Shown here piece after piece: positions 8,929 through 19,342 of a stretch of DNA of 64,000 bases. This DNA is from VRUE01 sp963816785. Lineage in GTDB: Bacteria; Actinomycetota; Thermoleophilia; Solirubrobacterales; 70-9. Position numbers and translations under genes: made by a program. How positions within the stretch are numbered: position 1 is the stretch's first letter; every line of letters starts with the position of its first letter. The stretch spans positions 496,001 to 560,000 of the forward strand of contig CAWFLL010000002.1 of NCBI GenBank assembly GCA_963816785.1, written 5' to 3'. A model generated the notes under the pieces. The model saw nothing but the letters and a program-made list of their open reading frames with translations, made no database searches and was not told the origin of the DNA.

Positions 8929-10165
8929 CAGATCTCCTGCTCGACGAGCTCGATCAGCTCCCGCAGAACGTGGTAGGCGCTTGCCTGCGCCTCCTGGATT
9001 CTCGGGATGTGCTGAGAGCGGGTGATGATGACGTGGTCGGCGAGGCCCCCGGTGGCGATCCGGCCGCCATCATCGCCGACGAAGGCGACTGTCTGCAGCC
9101 GCCGGCGACGGGCTTCGGCCAGCGCCTCAATCAGGTTGAGCGAGTTGCCGCTGGTCGAGAGCGCGACCGCCACGTCTCCCTCGCGCCCGTGCGCGATCAG
9201 CTGACGCTGGAAGATCTCCTCGACCCCGACATCGTTTGCGATCGCGGTGAGGATCGAGGTGTCCTCGGTGAGGTCGATCGCCCTCCTCTCCGGCCAGCCC
9301 TGCGGCGCCGCCCGCAGGTCGGCGACCAGGTCCATCGCGTCTGTCGCCGAGCCGCCGTTGCCGAAGGCGAGCAGCGAGCCGCCTGCCTCGAACGAGCTCC
9401 GGATCGCGGCCGCCGCGGCGACGAGGACATCGCGGTCCTCCTCAAGAGTCTGCTCACGGAGAGCCCCGACCTCCGCCGACTTCGCCAGCGCCGAGCGGCG
9501 CACGTCCTCGACCACCGCATCGAGGTCGCGCTCGCACTCCGACAGGAACGGGTAGAGGAAGCTGGCGGCCCCGGCGTCATGGACCGGGGCCGCGGCGCGG
9601 CCCTCGAGAAGGCCGCGATGCTCGAAGAAGACGTGGACCAGCTCCCAGAGGACGTGGTAGGCGGTCTCGACCAGCTCCTGACGGACGAACGGATCGGTCT
9701 CGGTTTCGGGCGGCTCCAGCTCCCACTCGGCCCCGGCCGGCTCGAAGGCCATCGTCAGGCAGCCACGCTCGCGTGCCAGCGCCACCGCCGTCGAGGCGCC
9801 GCCGCCGCGGTCTTCCTCCGCCGCCGAAGGCGATGACGATGTCCTCGGGCCCGGCGACGCCGGCAAGTCGGCCGCCAAGCGAGCCTCCCTCGCCGGCAAG
9901 GGCGATAGCCGGCAGCGCCCGCTTGCCGACGATCACCGGGTGGACGAACTCGACCGCGACATGACGGACGTCGGAGCGGGCAGCTCGGCGAGTCCCCGAT
10001 CGCAAGCAGGCGGCCGCCCCGCGCGAACCGCTCGGCCATCCGGTGGCAGAGGCCGGCAAGGCGGGTCGCCTCGGACTCGAAGTAGCGACGGTTGGCTTCG
10101 CTGCGACGCGCGAGCAGCTCGCCGACCCGCCGCTCCAGCGCCGCACCGGTTGCCGCCGTGGCCAC
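8928..10165 (-). CDS. double-SIS-domain protein in the hyp operon (two frameshifts)
   Basis: The composite protein has about 412 residues. The N-terminal half begins near ALERRVGELLARRSEAN and contains GGRLLAIGDS, then VAVEFVHPVIVGKRALPA, then IAFGG followed by EEDRGGGAS; frame breaks lie at about 9980 and 9820. The C-terminal half is a full phosphoheptose-isomerase-like SIS domain with LLAFGNGGSATDA, VALSTSGNSLN and RIQEAQASAYHVL. SIS domains bind phosphosugars, and GmhA isomerises sedoheptulose 7-phosphate. Why one should sit between hypB and hypF is unclear; a phosphosugar-sensing or modifying role in maturation is speculation. The upstream frame is open into hypB, so the GTG at 10165 may be internal to a fusion. 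Confidence 0.65.
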
Positions 10166-10854
10166 GCCGGTCGCCTCAGGCCCCGGCGGTGGCCCGCCGC
10201 GGACCGCCGCCAGCCACTGCTCGAGGCCTCGACTCCCTCGCCGCTGCGGGCACTCAGCGGCATCATCTCGCGCGGTCGGGTTGACTTCCTCGAGATTGGC
10301 GAGCAGGCGATCGAGATCGAACGTCGAGATGGGGAAGGAGGTCGATCTTGTTGACGCACGATCAGCTCGCAGGTCCGAAACATCAGCGGGTACTTGAGCG
10401 GCTTGTCCTCGCCCTCGGCGACCGAGCAGACCATGATCCGCGCGTCCTCCCCGACCCGGAACTCAGCCGGGCAGACGAGGTTGCCGACGTTCTCGATCAC
10501 CAGCAGGTCGATCTCCTCGAGCGGGATCTCCGGGATCGCCGAGCGGACCATGTTGGCGTCGAGGTGGCACTCCCCTCCGAAGCCGGGGTCGGTGTTGATC
10601 TGGGTGACCGGGACGTGCAGATGGGCGATCCGGTCGGCGTCGAGGCTGCCCTGCACGTCGCCCTCGAGGACGCCGATCCGGGTCCCTTCCAGGCCCGCTT
10701 CGATAGCGCGCTCCAGAAGTGTCGTCTTGCCGGCTCCGGGGGCGCTCATCATGTTGACGACGGGGACCTCGGCGAAGTCCTCGCGGTTGGCGCGGGCGAT
10801 CGTCTCGTTGGCGTCGAGTGCGTCCTCGGCGACCCTGATCCTCGTCCTGTGCAT
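10166..10854 (-). CDS. hypB: HypB GTPase, nickel insertion (frameshifted C-terminus)
   Basis: The sequence has the P-loop APGAGKTTLL, the HypB-specific VLEGDVQGSLDADRI, and the metal-site segment GGECHLDANMV at the dimer interface. HypB uses GTP hydrolysis to deliver nickel with HypA. There is no His-rich nickel-storage N-terminus. After ELIV the visible frame breaks at about 10345; the correct continuation is VNKIDLLPHLD (the NKxD guanine motif). Further shifts occur near 10275-10225 before SARSGEGVE and LEQWLAAV. No stop codon separates the last frame from the SIS protein, so the 3' boundary given is arbitrary. The ATG at 10854 overlaps the hypA stop (ATGA). Confidence 0.85.
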
Positions 10855-11279
10855 CACCTGCTCCTCTCGGCTGGGCCCTGGGCCCCGGCCATCGAATCGT
10901 CGACCTCGATCCACTCGACCTCCAGCTCCCCGCCGGCGAGGACCTCGCCTGCGCCGCCACAGTCTGCGCAGGCGAACGAGGTCAACGACGGCGACAGGCC
11001 GTCGCCGGGCAGCGGGCCGTGAGCGACCAGCGGCGCCGGCGCAGGATCCCACTCCTGGCCGCACTCGACGCAGCGGAGCAACGCCGACACGGGCTCCAGC
11101 TCGAGGCGCGCGTCCTCGCAGGCGGTCTCCCGGGCGGCGATCTCGAAGTAGAAGGCGAGCGAGCCGGGGACGACCTGGCGCATGCTGCCGACCCTGACGT
11201 GGACGGCGCTGACGCGGTGGCCTTCGGCGTGGCGAAGCGTCGCGTCGACGATCGCCCGCGATAGCGCCAGCTCGTGCAT
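10854..11279 (-). CDS. hypA: HypA nickel metallochaperone
   Basis: This 141-residue protein starts MHELALSRAIV, with the invariant His2-Glu3 nickel site. Two Cys pairs (CVEC and CADC) form the zinc site. The spacing between the pairs is longer than in E. coli HypA, which makes the protein about 25 residues larger than usual. It works with HypB to insert nickel into the large subunit after the iron centre is in place. Start and stop overlap the hypE stop and the hypB start (ATGA on both sides). The frame is intact. Confidence 0.93.
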   Translation of the reverse strand: MHELALSRAIVDATLRHAEGHRVSAVHVRVGSMRQVVPGSLAFYFEIAARETACEDARLELEPVSALLRCVECGQEWDPAPAPLVAHGPLPGDGLSPSLTSFACADCGGAGEVLAGGELEVEWIEVDDSMAGAQGPAERSR

Positions 11280-12394
11280 CAGCAGATCCTCGGCAGCGGG
11301 TCGCCGGCCAGCAGGTCCATCACCCGGCGCCCGCCGAAGGCGGTCTCGACGAGCACCATCCCCGGCGGCTCGCGGTGGACCTCGCCGATCTCCGCCGCCG
11401 CCTCGCAGCCCGGCGCCGAGCGCAGCGCGGCGAGTGCCGTCGGAGCGCCCTCGGGGGCAACGAAGGCGACGAGCACGCCCTCGTTGGCGATGTACATCGG
11501 GTCGATCCCGAGCAGCTCGGCGGCGCCGGCAACCGCGGGGAGCACGGGCACAGCCGCCTCGCTCACCTGGATCGCGACCCCCGAGGCGCGAGCCAGCTCA
11601 TTCAGCGCGGAGGCGATGCCGCCGCGGGTCGCGTCGCGCATGCAGCGCAGCGCCGGGCCGGCAGCCTCCAGAGTCGTGTCGACGGCGGGCCAAAGCGAGC
11701 GGGTGTCCGAGGCGACATTGGCGTCCAGCCCGAGCTCGCCGCGCGCCAGCATGATCGCCGTCCCATGGGCTCCGACGGGGCCGGAAACCAGCACCCGGTC
11801 GCCGGGCTCGATCGCACCGGTTCCCAGGCGGGCGCGACCGTCGATGCGGCCGAGTCCGCTCGTGCAAACGTACATCGAGTCGCAGTGCCCGCGCTCGACG
11901 ACCTTGGTGTCTCCGCTGAGAACCTCGACGCCGGCCGCGCTCGCGCTCGCCGCCATCGCCTCGACCTCGGCCCGGAGCTCGCCGGCGTCGAGCCCCTCCT
12001 CGAGCACGAGTGAGACGGTGAGCGCGAGCGGGCGCGCGCCGGAGACCGCGAGGTCGTTGACGGTGCCGTTGACCGCCAGCTCCCCGATCGACCCCCCGGG
12101 GAAGCGGATCGGCCTGACGACGAAGCTGTCGGTCGTGATCGCGAGCCCGAGCCCCTCGACCTCCACCGTCCCGGCGTCGCCCAGCTCGGCGAGGGCGTCG
12201 GACCCGAAGGTGGGGGCCAGCAGCCCCTCGATCAGGGTCTGGGAGGCCTTGCCGCCGGCACCGTGCGCCATCGTCACCCGCTCGTCCTTGAAGCGGGGGC
12301 GCTTCCCGCGCGCGGTCTCGATGATTCCGAGCACCCGCTCCTCGCGGCCGGCATCGGTGCGCGGGGCGCTCGCCGCCGCCTCCTCGGCCGTCAT
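11279..12394 (-). CDS. hypE: HypE, thiocarbamate dehydratase
   Basis: This protein of about 371 residues belongs to the PurM/AIR-synthase fold. Typical features are MAHGAGGKASQTLI near the N-terminus, TTDSFVVRPIRFPGG, and the C-terminal cysteine in PRIC, which is carbamoylated by HypF and dehydrated to thiocyanate for the CN ligands. The ATG at 12394 overlaps the hypD stop (ATGA) and the stop overlaps the hypA start. The 30 or so residues before MAHGAGG are a low-complexity extension. No frame breaks are seen. Confidence 0.95.
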   Translation of the reverse strand: MTAEEAAASAPRTDAGREERVLGIIETARGKRPRFKDERVTMAHGAGGKASQTLIEGLLAPTFGSDALAELGDAGTVEVEGLGLAITTDSFVVRPIRFPGGSIGELAVNGTVNDLAVSGARPLALTVSLVLEEGLDAGELRAEVEAMAASASAAGVEVLSGDTKVVERGHCDSMYVCTSGLGRIDGRARLGTGAIEPGDRVLVSGPVGAHGTAIMLARGELGLDANVASDTRSLWPAVDTTLEAAGPALRCMRDATRGGIASALNELARASGVAIQVSEAAVPVLPAVAGAAELLGIDPMYIANEGVLVAFVAPEGAPTALAALRSAPGCEAAAEIGEVHREPPGMVLVETAFGGRRVMDLLAGDPLPRIC

Positions 12395-13506
12395 ACCAGC
12401 TCCTTCTCGCGCGCGAAACGGCCGTAGTTGTAGTAGGCGGCGCAGGCTCCCTCGGGCGAGACCATGCAGGTCCCGATCGCGTGCTCGGGCGTGCAGGCGG
12501 TGCCGAACACCTTGCACTCCCACGGCTTGATCGCGCCCTTCAGGACCTCGCCGCACTGGCACGCCTTCGGGTCGGCGACGCGGACGCCGGGCACCTCGAA
12601 TCGCAGCTCGGCGTCGAAATCGGAGTAGGCGCCCGAAAGCTTCAGGGCACTCTGCGTGATGAAGCCGAGCCCGCGCCACTCGAAGTGGGAACGAAGCTCG
12701 AACACCTCGGACATGGCCCGCAGCGCAGCTGGGTTGCCCTCGTCGGGGACGACCCGCCCGTACTGGTTCTCGACCTCGCAGCGCCCCTCGGCGAGTTGGC
12801 GCAGAATCATCTCGATCGACTTGAGGACGTCGAGCGGCTCGAAGCCGGAGATGACGAGCGGCTTGCCGTGGTCGGCGGGAATGAACTCGAACGGACGCAC
12901 CCCGACGATCGTCGAGACGTGACCGGGGCCGATGAAGCCGTCGAGTCGCAGGTCGGGAGAGTCGAGCAGCGCCCGCAGCGGCGGCACGATCGTCACGTGG
13001 TTGCAGAGGCAGGAGAAGTTCTCGACCCCCTCGGCCCTGGCCCGCCTCAGCGTCAGCGCGGTCGACGGCGCCGTCGTCTCGAAGCCGATCGCGAAGAAGA
13101 CGACCTCGCGATCGGGGTTCGCCGCCGCGATCCGCAGCGCGTCGAGCGGCGAGTAGACCATGCGGACGTCGGCGCCGCCCGCCTTCGCCTCCAGCAGCGT
13201 TCGCTCCGACCCCGGCACCCGCATCATGTCCCCGAAGCAGGTGAAGATGACGCCGTCGCGCTCGGCGATCGCCATCCCGTCGTCGACTCGACCCATCGGG
13301 ATCACGCAGACCGGGCAGCCCGGCCCGTGGATCAGCTCGACCTCATCGGGCAGCAGGTCGTCGATTCCGTACCTGTAGATCGAGTGGGTATGACCGCCGC
13401 AGACCTCCATCACCTTGTAGCGGCGGCCCGGCTCCACGAGGGAGACGATCTGCGCCGCCAGCGCTCGGCCCAGCTCAGCGTCGCGGAACTCGTCGACGAA
13501 CCTCAC
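12391..13506 (-). CDS. hypD: HypD, scaffold for Fe(CN)2CO assembly
   Basis: The 371 residues contain the invariant HypD motifs: CGGHTHSIYRYG, HGPGCPVCV, FFAIGFETTAP, the [4Fe-4S] cysteines toward the C-terminus (CQCGEVLKG, KVFGTACTPEH), and GTCMVSPEGACAAYYNYGR. HypD forms a complex with HypC and accepts cyanide from HypE. The length is typical. The start is a GTG at 13506 that overlaps the stop of the HypC-like gene (GTGA). The frame is intact. Confidence 0.95.
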   Translation of the reverse strand: MRFVDEFRDAELGRALAAQIVSLVEPGRRYKVMEVCGGHTHSIYRYGIDDLLPDEVELIHGPGCPVCVIPMGRVDDGMAIAERDGVIFTCFGDMMRVPGSERTLLEAKAGGADVRMVYSPLDALRIAAANPDREVVFFAIGFETTAPSTALTLRRARAEGVENFSCLCNHVTIVPPLRALLDSPDLRLDGFIGPGHVSTIVGVRPFEFIPADHGKPLVISGFEPLDVLKSIEMILRQLAEGRCEVENQYGRVVPDEGNPAALRAMSEVFELRSHFEWRGLGFITQSALKLSGAYSDFDAELRFEVPGVRVADPKACQCGEVLKGAIKPWECKVFGTACTPEHAIGTCMVSPEGACAAYYNYGRFAREKELV

Positions 13507-13712
13507 CGCGCCGCCTCCAGCTTCGCGATCGCCGTGCCGGCGTGGACGAGTAGGTCATTGCCGACGGCGACCGGCGCGACGAGGGCGACCTCCACCGTCT
13601 CCTGCCTCCCCGCATCGTCGGCGCACCGTGCCAGCCGCTTCTCGCTGTCCAGGGAGACCACCCGCAACCGCACCGCGATGTCGCCACAGGTGATGCAGAC
13701 GTCCTCGTTCAC
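13503..13712 (-). CDS. second HypC/HupF-like chaperone
   Basis: This 69-residue protein has the N-terminal VCITCGD motif, a variant of the HypC MCLAIPG start in which the cysteine is displaced to about residue 6 behind a short leader. A beta-barrel-like stretch and the HVGTAI-like ending (VHAGTAIAKLEA) follow. It sits between hypC and hypD with GTGA overlaps on both sides. Tandem HypC proteins can divide the roles of iron-complex carrier and large-subunit chaperone; which of them this one serves is not visible. Confidence 0.75.
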   Translation of the reverse strand: MNEDVCITCGDIAVRLRVVSLDSEKRLARCADDAGRQETVEVALVAPVAVGNDLLVHAGTAIAKLEAAR

Positions 13713-13987
13713 TCGATGACGCTCGCCTTCAGCTCCTCGAGCTCCTGCTCATACTCGGCTCCCATCTCCTCGAGCAGCTTCAGCGTCGCCTCGGCCTCGG
13801 CCTCGTCGATCTTCGAGATCGCGAACCCGACGTGGATCAAGACCCAGTCACCGACGCCGGCGCCGCCGTCCTCGTCGTCGAGCAGCCCGATGCTGACATT
13901 GCGCCTGACTCCGGCGACATCGACCTCGGCGAGCCGGTTCTCTGCATCGACGACCTCTAGGACTTGGCCGGGAATCGCAAGGCACAT
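13709..13987 (-). CDS. hypC: HypC hydrogenase assembly chaperone
   Basis: This 92-residue protein starts MCLAIPGQVLEV, the canonical HypC N-terminus whose Cys2 ligates iron and contacts the large-subunit precursor. It has GDWVLIHVGFAISKIDE, the usual C-terminal barrel strand, followed by an acidic helical tail of about 25 residues. The start at 13987 is fixed by the MC motif although the frame is open further upstream. It lies 70 bases after the protease gene and overlaps the second hypC-like gene (GTGA). Confidence 0.95.
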   Translation of the reverse strand: MCLAIPGQVLEVVDAENRLAEVDVAGVRRNVSIGLLDDEDGGAGVGDWVLIHVGFAISKIDEAEAEATLKLLEEMGAEYEQELEELKASVIE

Positions 13988-14057
13988 CGCGTCGACCTCT
14001 CCTGAGCTTGCTTGCCCCTTCTCTCGCAACGTAGCACTGTGCCGTTCGAGCCGATGC

Positions 14058-14519
14058 CTAGGCACCGCGCAGCTCCGCGAGCGCCGCGTCGGCGACCCAC
14101 TCGGCAGCGGCAAGGACCGCGGCGCTCCGCTCTGCGCCGGGCTCGAACCGCGCCCCCTCGATCCCGTAGAGGACCAGCCGATCCGGAAGCCGCTCGAGCG
14201 CTCTGCTCAGCTCGATCGCATCTGAGAGGCCGAGCGCGTGGGTCGAGGGACCCGCCAGCGCCGCGGGCAGCGGCCCGGCGCCGGCGTCGATCCGGTGTAC
14301 CTCTCCCGCTTCCCCGCCGGAGGCGACGGCGTCGGCGACGATCACCAAGTCAGCTCCCTCCCAGGCTTCGATCAGGTCGGCCGGCTCCCCCTCCAGCTCC
14401 CGCACCTCGATGCCGTCCGCTCCGCGCTCACGCAGCGATCGAGCGGCCAGAAGCCCGGCGGCATCGTCGCCCCGCAGCGGGTTCCCGATGCCGACGAACA
14501 GCCGTCGCGTCCTGCTCAC
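14058..14519 (-). CDS. hydrogenase maturation protease (HyaD/HycI family)
   Basis: This 153-residue protein begins with the family signature VGIGNPLRGDDAAG, whose Asp binds nickel in the precursor. A second nickel ligand is expected at Glu in ELEGEPADLIEA, and His in PSTHALGLSD is the conserved late ligand. It removes the short C-terminal extension of the large subunit after metal insertion. The GTG at 14519 overlaps the hyhL stop (GTGA), placing the protease directly after its substrate. Confidence 0.88.
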   Translation of the reverse strand: MSRTRRLFVGIGNPLRGDDAAGLLAARSLRERGADGIEVRELEGEPADLIEAWEGADLVIVADAVASGGEAGEVHRIDAGAGPLPAALAGPSTHALGLSDAIELSRALERLPDRLVLYGIEGARFEPGAERSAAVLAAAEWVADAALAELRGA

Positions 14520-15827
14520 TCCCGCTCGACCTCGAGTCGCAGGAAGTGAGTCGAGCAGGAGATGCAGGGGTCGTAGTTGCGGATCGTCTGCTCGCAGCGG
14601 TGGCGCAGCTCCTCGTCGGGCAGGGCGATGTTCGCGGCGACGAACTCGTGCAGATCCTCCTCGATCGAGCGCTGGTTCTGGGAGGTGGGCGGCACGATCC
14701 ACGCCGAGGCGATGTCCCCGGCGTCGGTGATCTCGTAGCGGTGGTAGAGCAGGCCGCGCGGCGCCTCGCTGGCGCCGTGGCCGACCGCGGCGCGCGGCTC
14801 GAACTCGACCGCTGGGGCGTCCGGCGGCTCGTAGGCGTCGATCAGCCGCAGCGCCTCGTCGAAGGCGTAGAGGATCTCCACCGCCCGGACGACGATGCTG
14901 CGGAAGGGGTTTCGGCAGCCGTCGCCGAGGCCGGCCTCGCTCGCCGCCTCGGCGGCGAGCGAGGAGAGGCGGTCGAGGTTGAGGTTGAAGCGCGCCATCG
15001 GGCCGGCCAGGTACGCCCCGCGGTCGCGGACGCGGGCGTGCAGCGCGGTGGAGTGCGGGACGTGCTCCTCCTCGAACGTCTCATCGAAGCCTGCCGGGGC
15101 GATGTCGATGCCCCTCGAGGAGACGATGCGCCCGTTGTCGATCGGGTACTCGCCCTCTACCGGGGAGCGCAGCGAGACCAGCTCGTAGTCGCGCTCCAGC
15201 TCAGGGAAGCTCGAGGCCGGCGACCCAGCGCACCGTCTCCAGCGCCTCGGACCGGCCGCGTTCCAGCTCGGTCCGCAGCGGCTCCAGCTCGCGCCGCTCC
15301 GGCGCCCGGTAGAAGCCGCCGACGCGAAGGTTGATTGGGTGCACCTCGCGCCCGCCGACGGTCGCGATCAGGCGGTTCCCCGCCTTCTTGGCCCGCAGCC
15401 CCCGCTCCACCTCCGCGCGGTGGTCGCGGGCCATCGCGAAGCCGCTCTCGTAGCCGAGGAAGTCGGGCGCGTGCAGCATGTAGAGGTGCAGGGCGTGGCT
15501 CTGGATCCACTCGCCGCAGTAGATGAGGCGGCGCAGGTTGCGGAGCTGGCCGGTGACCTCGATCCCGAGCGCGTCCTCCATCGCCTCGCAGGCGCTCGTC
15601 TGGTACGCGACCGGGCAGATGCCGCAGATCCGCGCCGTGATGTCGGGGGCTTCGCCCAGCGCCCGCCCCCGCAGCAGCGCCTCGAAGAGGCGTGGGGGCT
15701 CGAAGATCCGCAGCTCGACCCCCAGCACCTCGTCGCCCCGAACCCGGACCACCATCGCCCCCTCGCCCTCGACCCGGGCGAGGTAGCCGGTCTCGATCCT
15801 GCGGGTGCCCCCGTTGCCCTCGCTCAT
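14516..15827 (-). CDS. hyhL: NiFe hydrogenase large (alpha) subunit, group 3b type (one frameshift)
   Basis: The composite has about 437 residues. The N-terminal nickel motif is RICGICPVAYQ and the C-terminal motif is DPCISCSTHFL; these four cysteines bind the NiFe(CN)2CO site. A nine-residue tail after the motif His is the expected cleaved extension. One frame break near 15203 (RWVAGLE to FPELERDYELVS) splits the gene. The ATG at 15827 overlaps the presumed hyhS stop. The subunit oxidises or forms H2; group 3b enzymes couple this to NADP(H) and some reduce sulfur. The group assignment rests on the BGSL gene set. Confidence 0.88.
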
Positions 15828-16619
15828 CGACGCCTCGCTCGCTCGCCTCGCTCGCCTCGCGAAAGGCCGGCGCGTTTCCGTTGAAGTTGCGGTAGACGCG
15901 CACCAGGTCCGGGGTCTCGGCACCGAGGCGCCGCGCATCCAGCCCGACAGCGAGGCGGTGTTCGGCGTCTCCATCGGCCCGAAGCAGCCGTAGCAGCCGC
16001 GATCGTGAGCCGGGCACAGCGCTCCGCATCCGGCGTGGGTGACCGGGCCGAGGCAGGGGGTTCCGTGGGCGACCATCACGCAGACGTTGCCCCGCCGCTT
16101 GCACTCCATGCAGACGCTGTAGGAGGGGATCGCGGGACGGCGCTCGGCGAGGAAGGCGCCGATCACCTCCAGCAGCTGGTGCTTGTTGATCGGGCAGCCC
16201 TGCAGCTCGAAGTCGACCTGCACGCTGGTCGGAGATCGGGGTCGAGGTGTCGAGCGTGGATATGTAGGAGGGGGTCGCGTAGACGGCGGACACGAACTCG
16301 CCCACGTCGGCGAAGTTGCGAAGCGCCTGAATCCCGCCGGCGGTGGCGCAGGCCCCGATCGTCACCAGCCGCCGTGAGACCCGCCGCACCTCCAGGATGC
16401 GCTCGGCGTCAGCGGCGAGTCGTGATCGAGCCCTCGACCAGCGAGAGGTCGTATGGGCCCTCGACGGTCGCCCGCGACGCCTCCAGGAAGTAGGCGATCT
16501 CGATCTCATCGGCCAGCGTCAGCAGCTCGTCCTCGCAGGTCGAGGAGGCTGAGCTGGCAGCCGTCGCAGGAGGCGAACTTCCAGACCGCCAGCTTCGGCC
16601 TCGCCCCGGCGGCGCCCAT
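15824..16619 (-). CDS. hyhS: NiFe hydrogenase small (delta) subunit, heavily frameshifted
   Basis: The pieces read in order: KFASCDGCQLSLLDL, RLVTIGACATAGGIQALRNF, FELQGCPINKHQLLEVI, then a cysteine-rich block from CMECKRRGNVC to GCYGCFG, then VRVYRNFNGNAPAFREA. These hold the ligands for three [4Fe-4S] clusters carrying electrons from the NiFe site to HyhG. At least four frame breaks are needed (about 16550, 16430, 16235 and 15945), plus one in the GCGAGC-rich repeat near the 3' end. The ATG at 16619 overlaps the hyhG stop (ATGA). All expected segments are present and ordered, which favours sequence error over decay. Confidence 0.8.
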
Positions 16620-17484
16620 CAGACTTCCCGCATCCTGAAGAAGCGCTCGATCGCAGCAAAGCGCATCACCGGTCCCTCGCGGCAGGCGAAGGTGGGGCCG
16701 AACTGGCAGCGCCCACAATGGCTGATCGCACACTTCATGTTGCGCTCGATCGAAATGTGGATGTCTCTCGTGTCCACGACCCCCGGCGCAGCAGCGCCTC
16801 GACCGCGAAGCGCATCATCACCTCCGGGCCGCACGAGAAGGCGACGCTGCGGGTAGGGTCGAAGGCGGCGCGGTCGATCAGCTTCGTCACGACGCCGACG
16901 TTGCCCGAGCCAGCCGACCTCGGCGCTGTCGACCGTGACTCCGACCTCGAGCCGCGGATCGGCCTGCCAGTCCTCAAGCTGCAGCGGTACAGTAGCTGCC
17001 CGGGCGTGCGGCCCCCGTAGAGCAGGACCAGGCTCTCGAGCCGGTCGCGCCCGGAGAGCGCCTCCAGCAGGGCCGGCCGCAGAGGCGCAAGCCCGATGCC
17101 CCCGGCGACGATCACCACGTGGTGGCCGTTGGCGGCATCGCGAGCGGCCAGCCCGTCCCGAAGGGCCCGCGCACCCCCAGCTGTTCGCCGGGGCGTGCCC
17201 GCGCAGATCGCCGCGCTCACCGGCCCGACCGCCCGCACCGTGTGCACGAGCGGCCCCCCCACGCCCGGGTCGCCGCTGATCGAGATCGGGATCTCGCCGA
17301 CCCCGAACGCGTAGAGCATGTTGAACTGACCCGGCCGGAAGGCCGGTGGCGGCTCGCCGCCGGCCGGCTCGAGCGCCAGCGTCCAGGTGTCCTCGGTCTC
17401 CTGGCGCGTGGTGGTCACGCGGAAGGGCCGGGGACCATCGGCCCGACGCGCTGGGGCGACCTCAGCGGGCGGCGGGCTGGCCAT
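16619..17484 (-). CDS. hyhG: hydrogenase gamma subunit, FAD/NAD(P)-binding reductase (frameshifted)
   Basis: A ferredoxin-NADP reductase fold is visible: the FAD part with FRPGQFNMLYAFGVGEIPIS, the pyridine-nucleotide part with VIVAGGIGLAPLRPAL, then SVAFSCGPEVMMRF. The C-terminus has a [2Fe-2S] motif (MKCAISHCGRCQ...FAC) like dihydroorotate dehydrogenase electron-transfer subunits. It passes electrons between the small subunit and NAD(P). Frame breaks lie at about 17190-17150, 16975, 16910 and 16785. The ATG at 17484 overlaps the end of the cNMP-binding gene by 23 bases. The stop overlaps hyhS (ATGA). Confidence 0.82.
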
Positions 17485-17921
17485 ATACGTCGAGTAGCTG
17501 CAGCCGGGTGGCCTGGAGGCGATCGACCATCACCGAGGCGAAGCGCTTCATCAGCTCGTAGCCGAGGTCGTGGTCCTCGTCGCACTTCCCGCGCAGGCAT
17601 GCCCCGTCGAACGCCGATCGCTCGGGTCCAGCTCCAATGCCCGGCCGTCGAAGCTGCCAGCGGTACGGGGGAAACAGCCACGACCAGCCGACCAACGCCC
17701 CCGTCGCCGAGGGTCTCGATCATCAGCGCGCCCCGTCCGGGCACCAGCACCTCGAGCGCCACCCGGCCGTGGCGCTGAGGACGAAGAAGCTGTTCGCCGG
17801 CTCACCCTCGTCGGAAGAGATGCTCGCCGGCCTCGAAGACCCGGTTGGTGCCGCACCCGGCGATCAGCTCCAGGTGGCGGGGTCGAGCCCTTCGAAGACC
17901 GGCAGCTCGGCCAGCACCTGG

Positions 17922-17944
<23 letters not shown>
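17462..17944 (-). CDS. cyclic-nucleotide-binding-domain protein in the hydrogenase operon (frameshifted)
   Basis: Joined across frames, the protein has about 160 residues: MRTIDQVLAELPVFEGLDP, RHLELIAGCGTNRVFEAGEH, GEPANSFFVL, EVLVPGRGALMIETLGDGG, then KRFASVMVDRLQATRLQLLD. This is the Crp/cNMP-binding beta-roll with its C-helix but no helix-turn-helix, so it is not a DNA-binding Crp. It lies between hyhB and hyhG with overlaps of 23 bases on both sides. Genes of this kind are, as I recall, found in some group 3b operons, and an allosteric role on the enzyme is plausible. At least four single-base breaks are required. Confidence 0.72.
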
Positions 17945-19114
<1,170 letters not shown>

Positions 19115-19131
<17 letters not shown>

Positions 19132-19204
19132 CCCGGCTCTCCTTCGCCGATTCGACCAGTTGGGCAAGTCGACAGACGCGTTCGGCGTAGGCCTGGACGG
19201 GCAT
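19115..19204 (-). CDS. 29-residue ORF at the 5' end of the hydrogenase operon
   Basis: An ATG lies 9 bases after a TAACCT -10 box; the frame begins MPVQAYAERVCRLAQLVES and its TAG overlaps the hyhB GTG by 17 bases. It may be a leader peptide, or the true N-terminus of HyhB cut off by another frame error. It has no recognised similarity. Confidence 0.35.
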
Positions 19205-19213
19205 CAGCCCCAA

Positions 19214-19219
19214 AGGTTA
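19214..19219 (-). promoter_or_regulatory. candidate -10 box TAACCT of the hydrogenase operon
   Basis: TAACCT on the minus strand lies 9 bases before the ATG at 19204, in the only sizeable gap (about 140 bases) upstream of hyhB. Confidence 0.35.
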
Positions 19220-19342
19220 GTCGGATCTCTCTCGCGCAGCCGCCACCTGATCCTCGATTCCCAGGTGCTGCACGATTGCCACGACCGTGGCCTGCAATTG
19301 GAGCCCGCGTGCCTGCCACGCACACTTGAAGCAGCGACGGGC

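Noticed and set aside
15832..15862. GCGAGCGAGGCGAGC-type tandem repeat at the hyhS-hyhL junction as a regulatory repeat
   Set aside because: It is simple sequence within coding DNA and a likely site of indel error; there is no evidence of a separate function.
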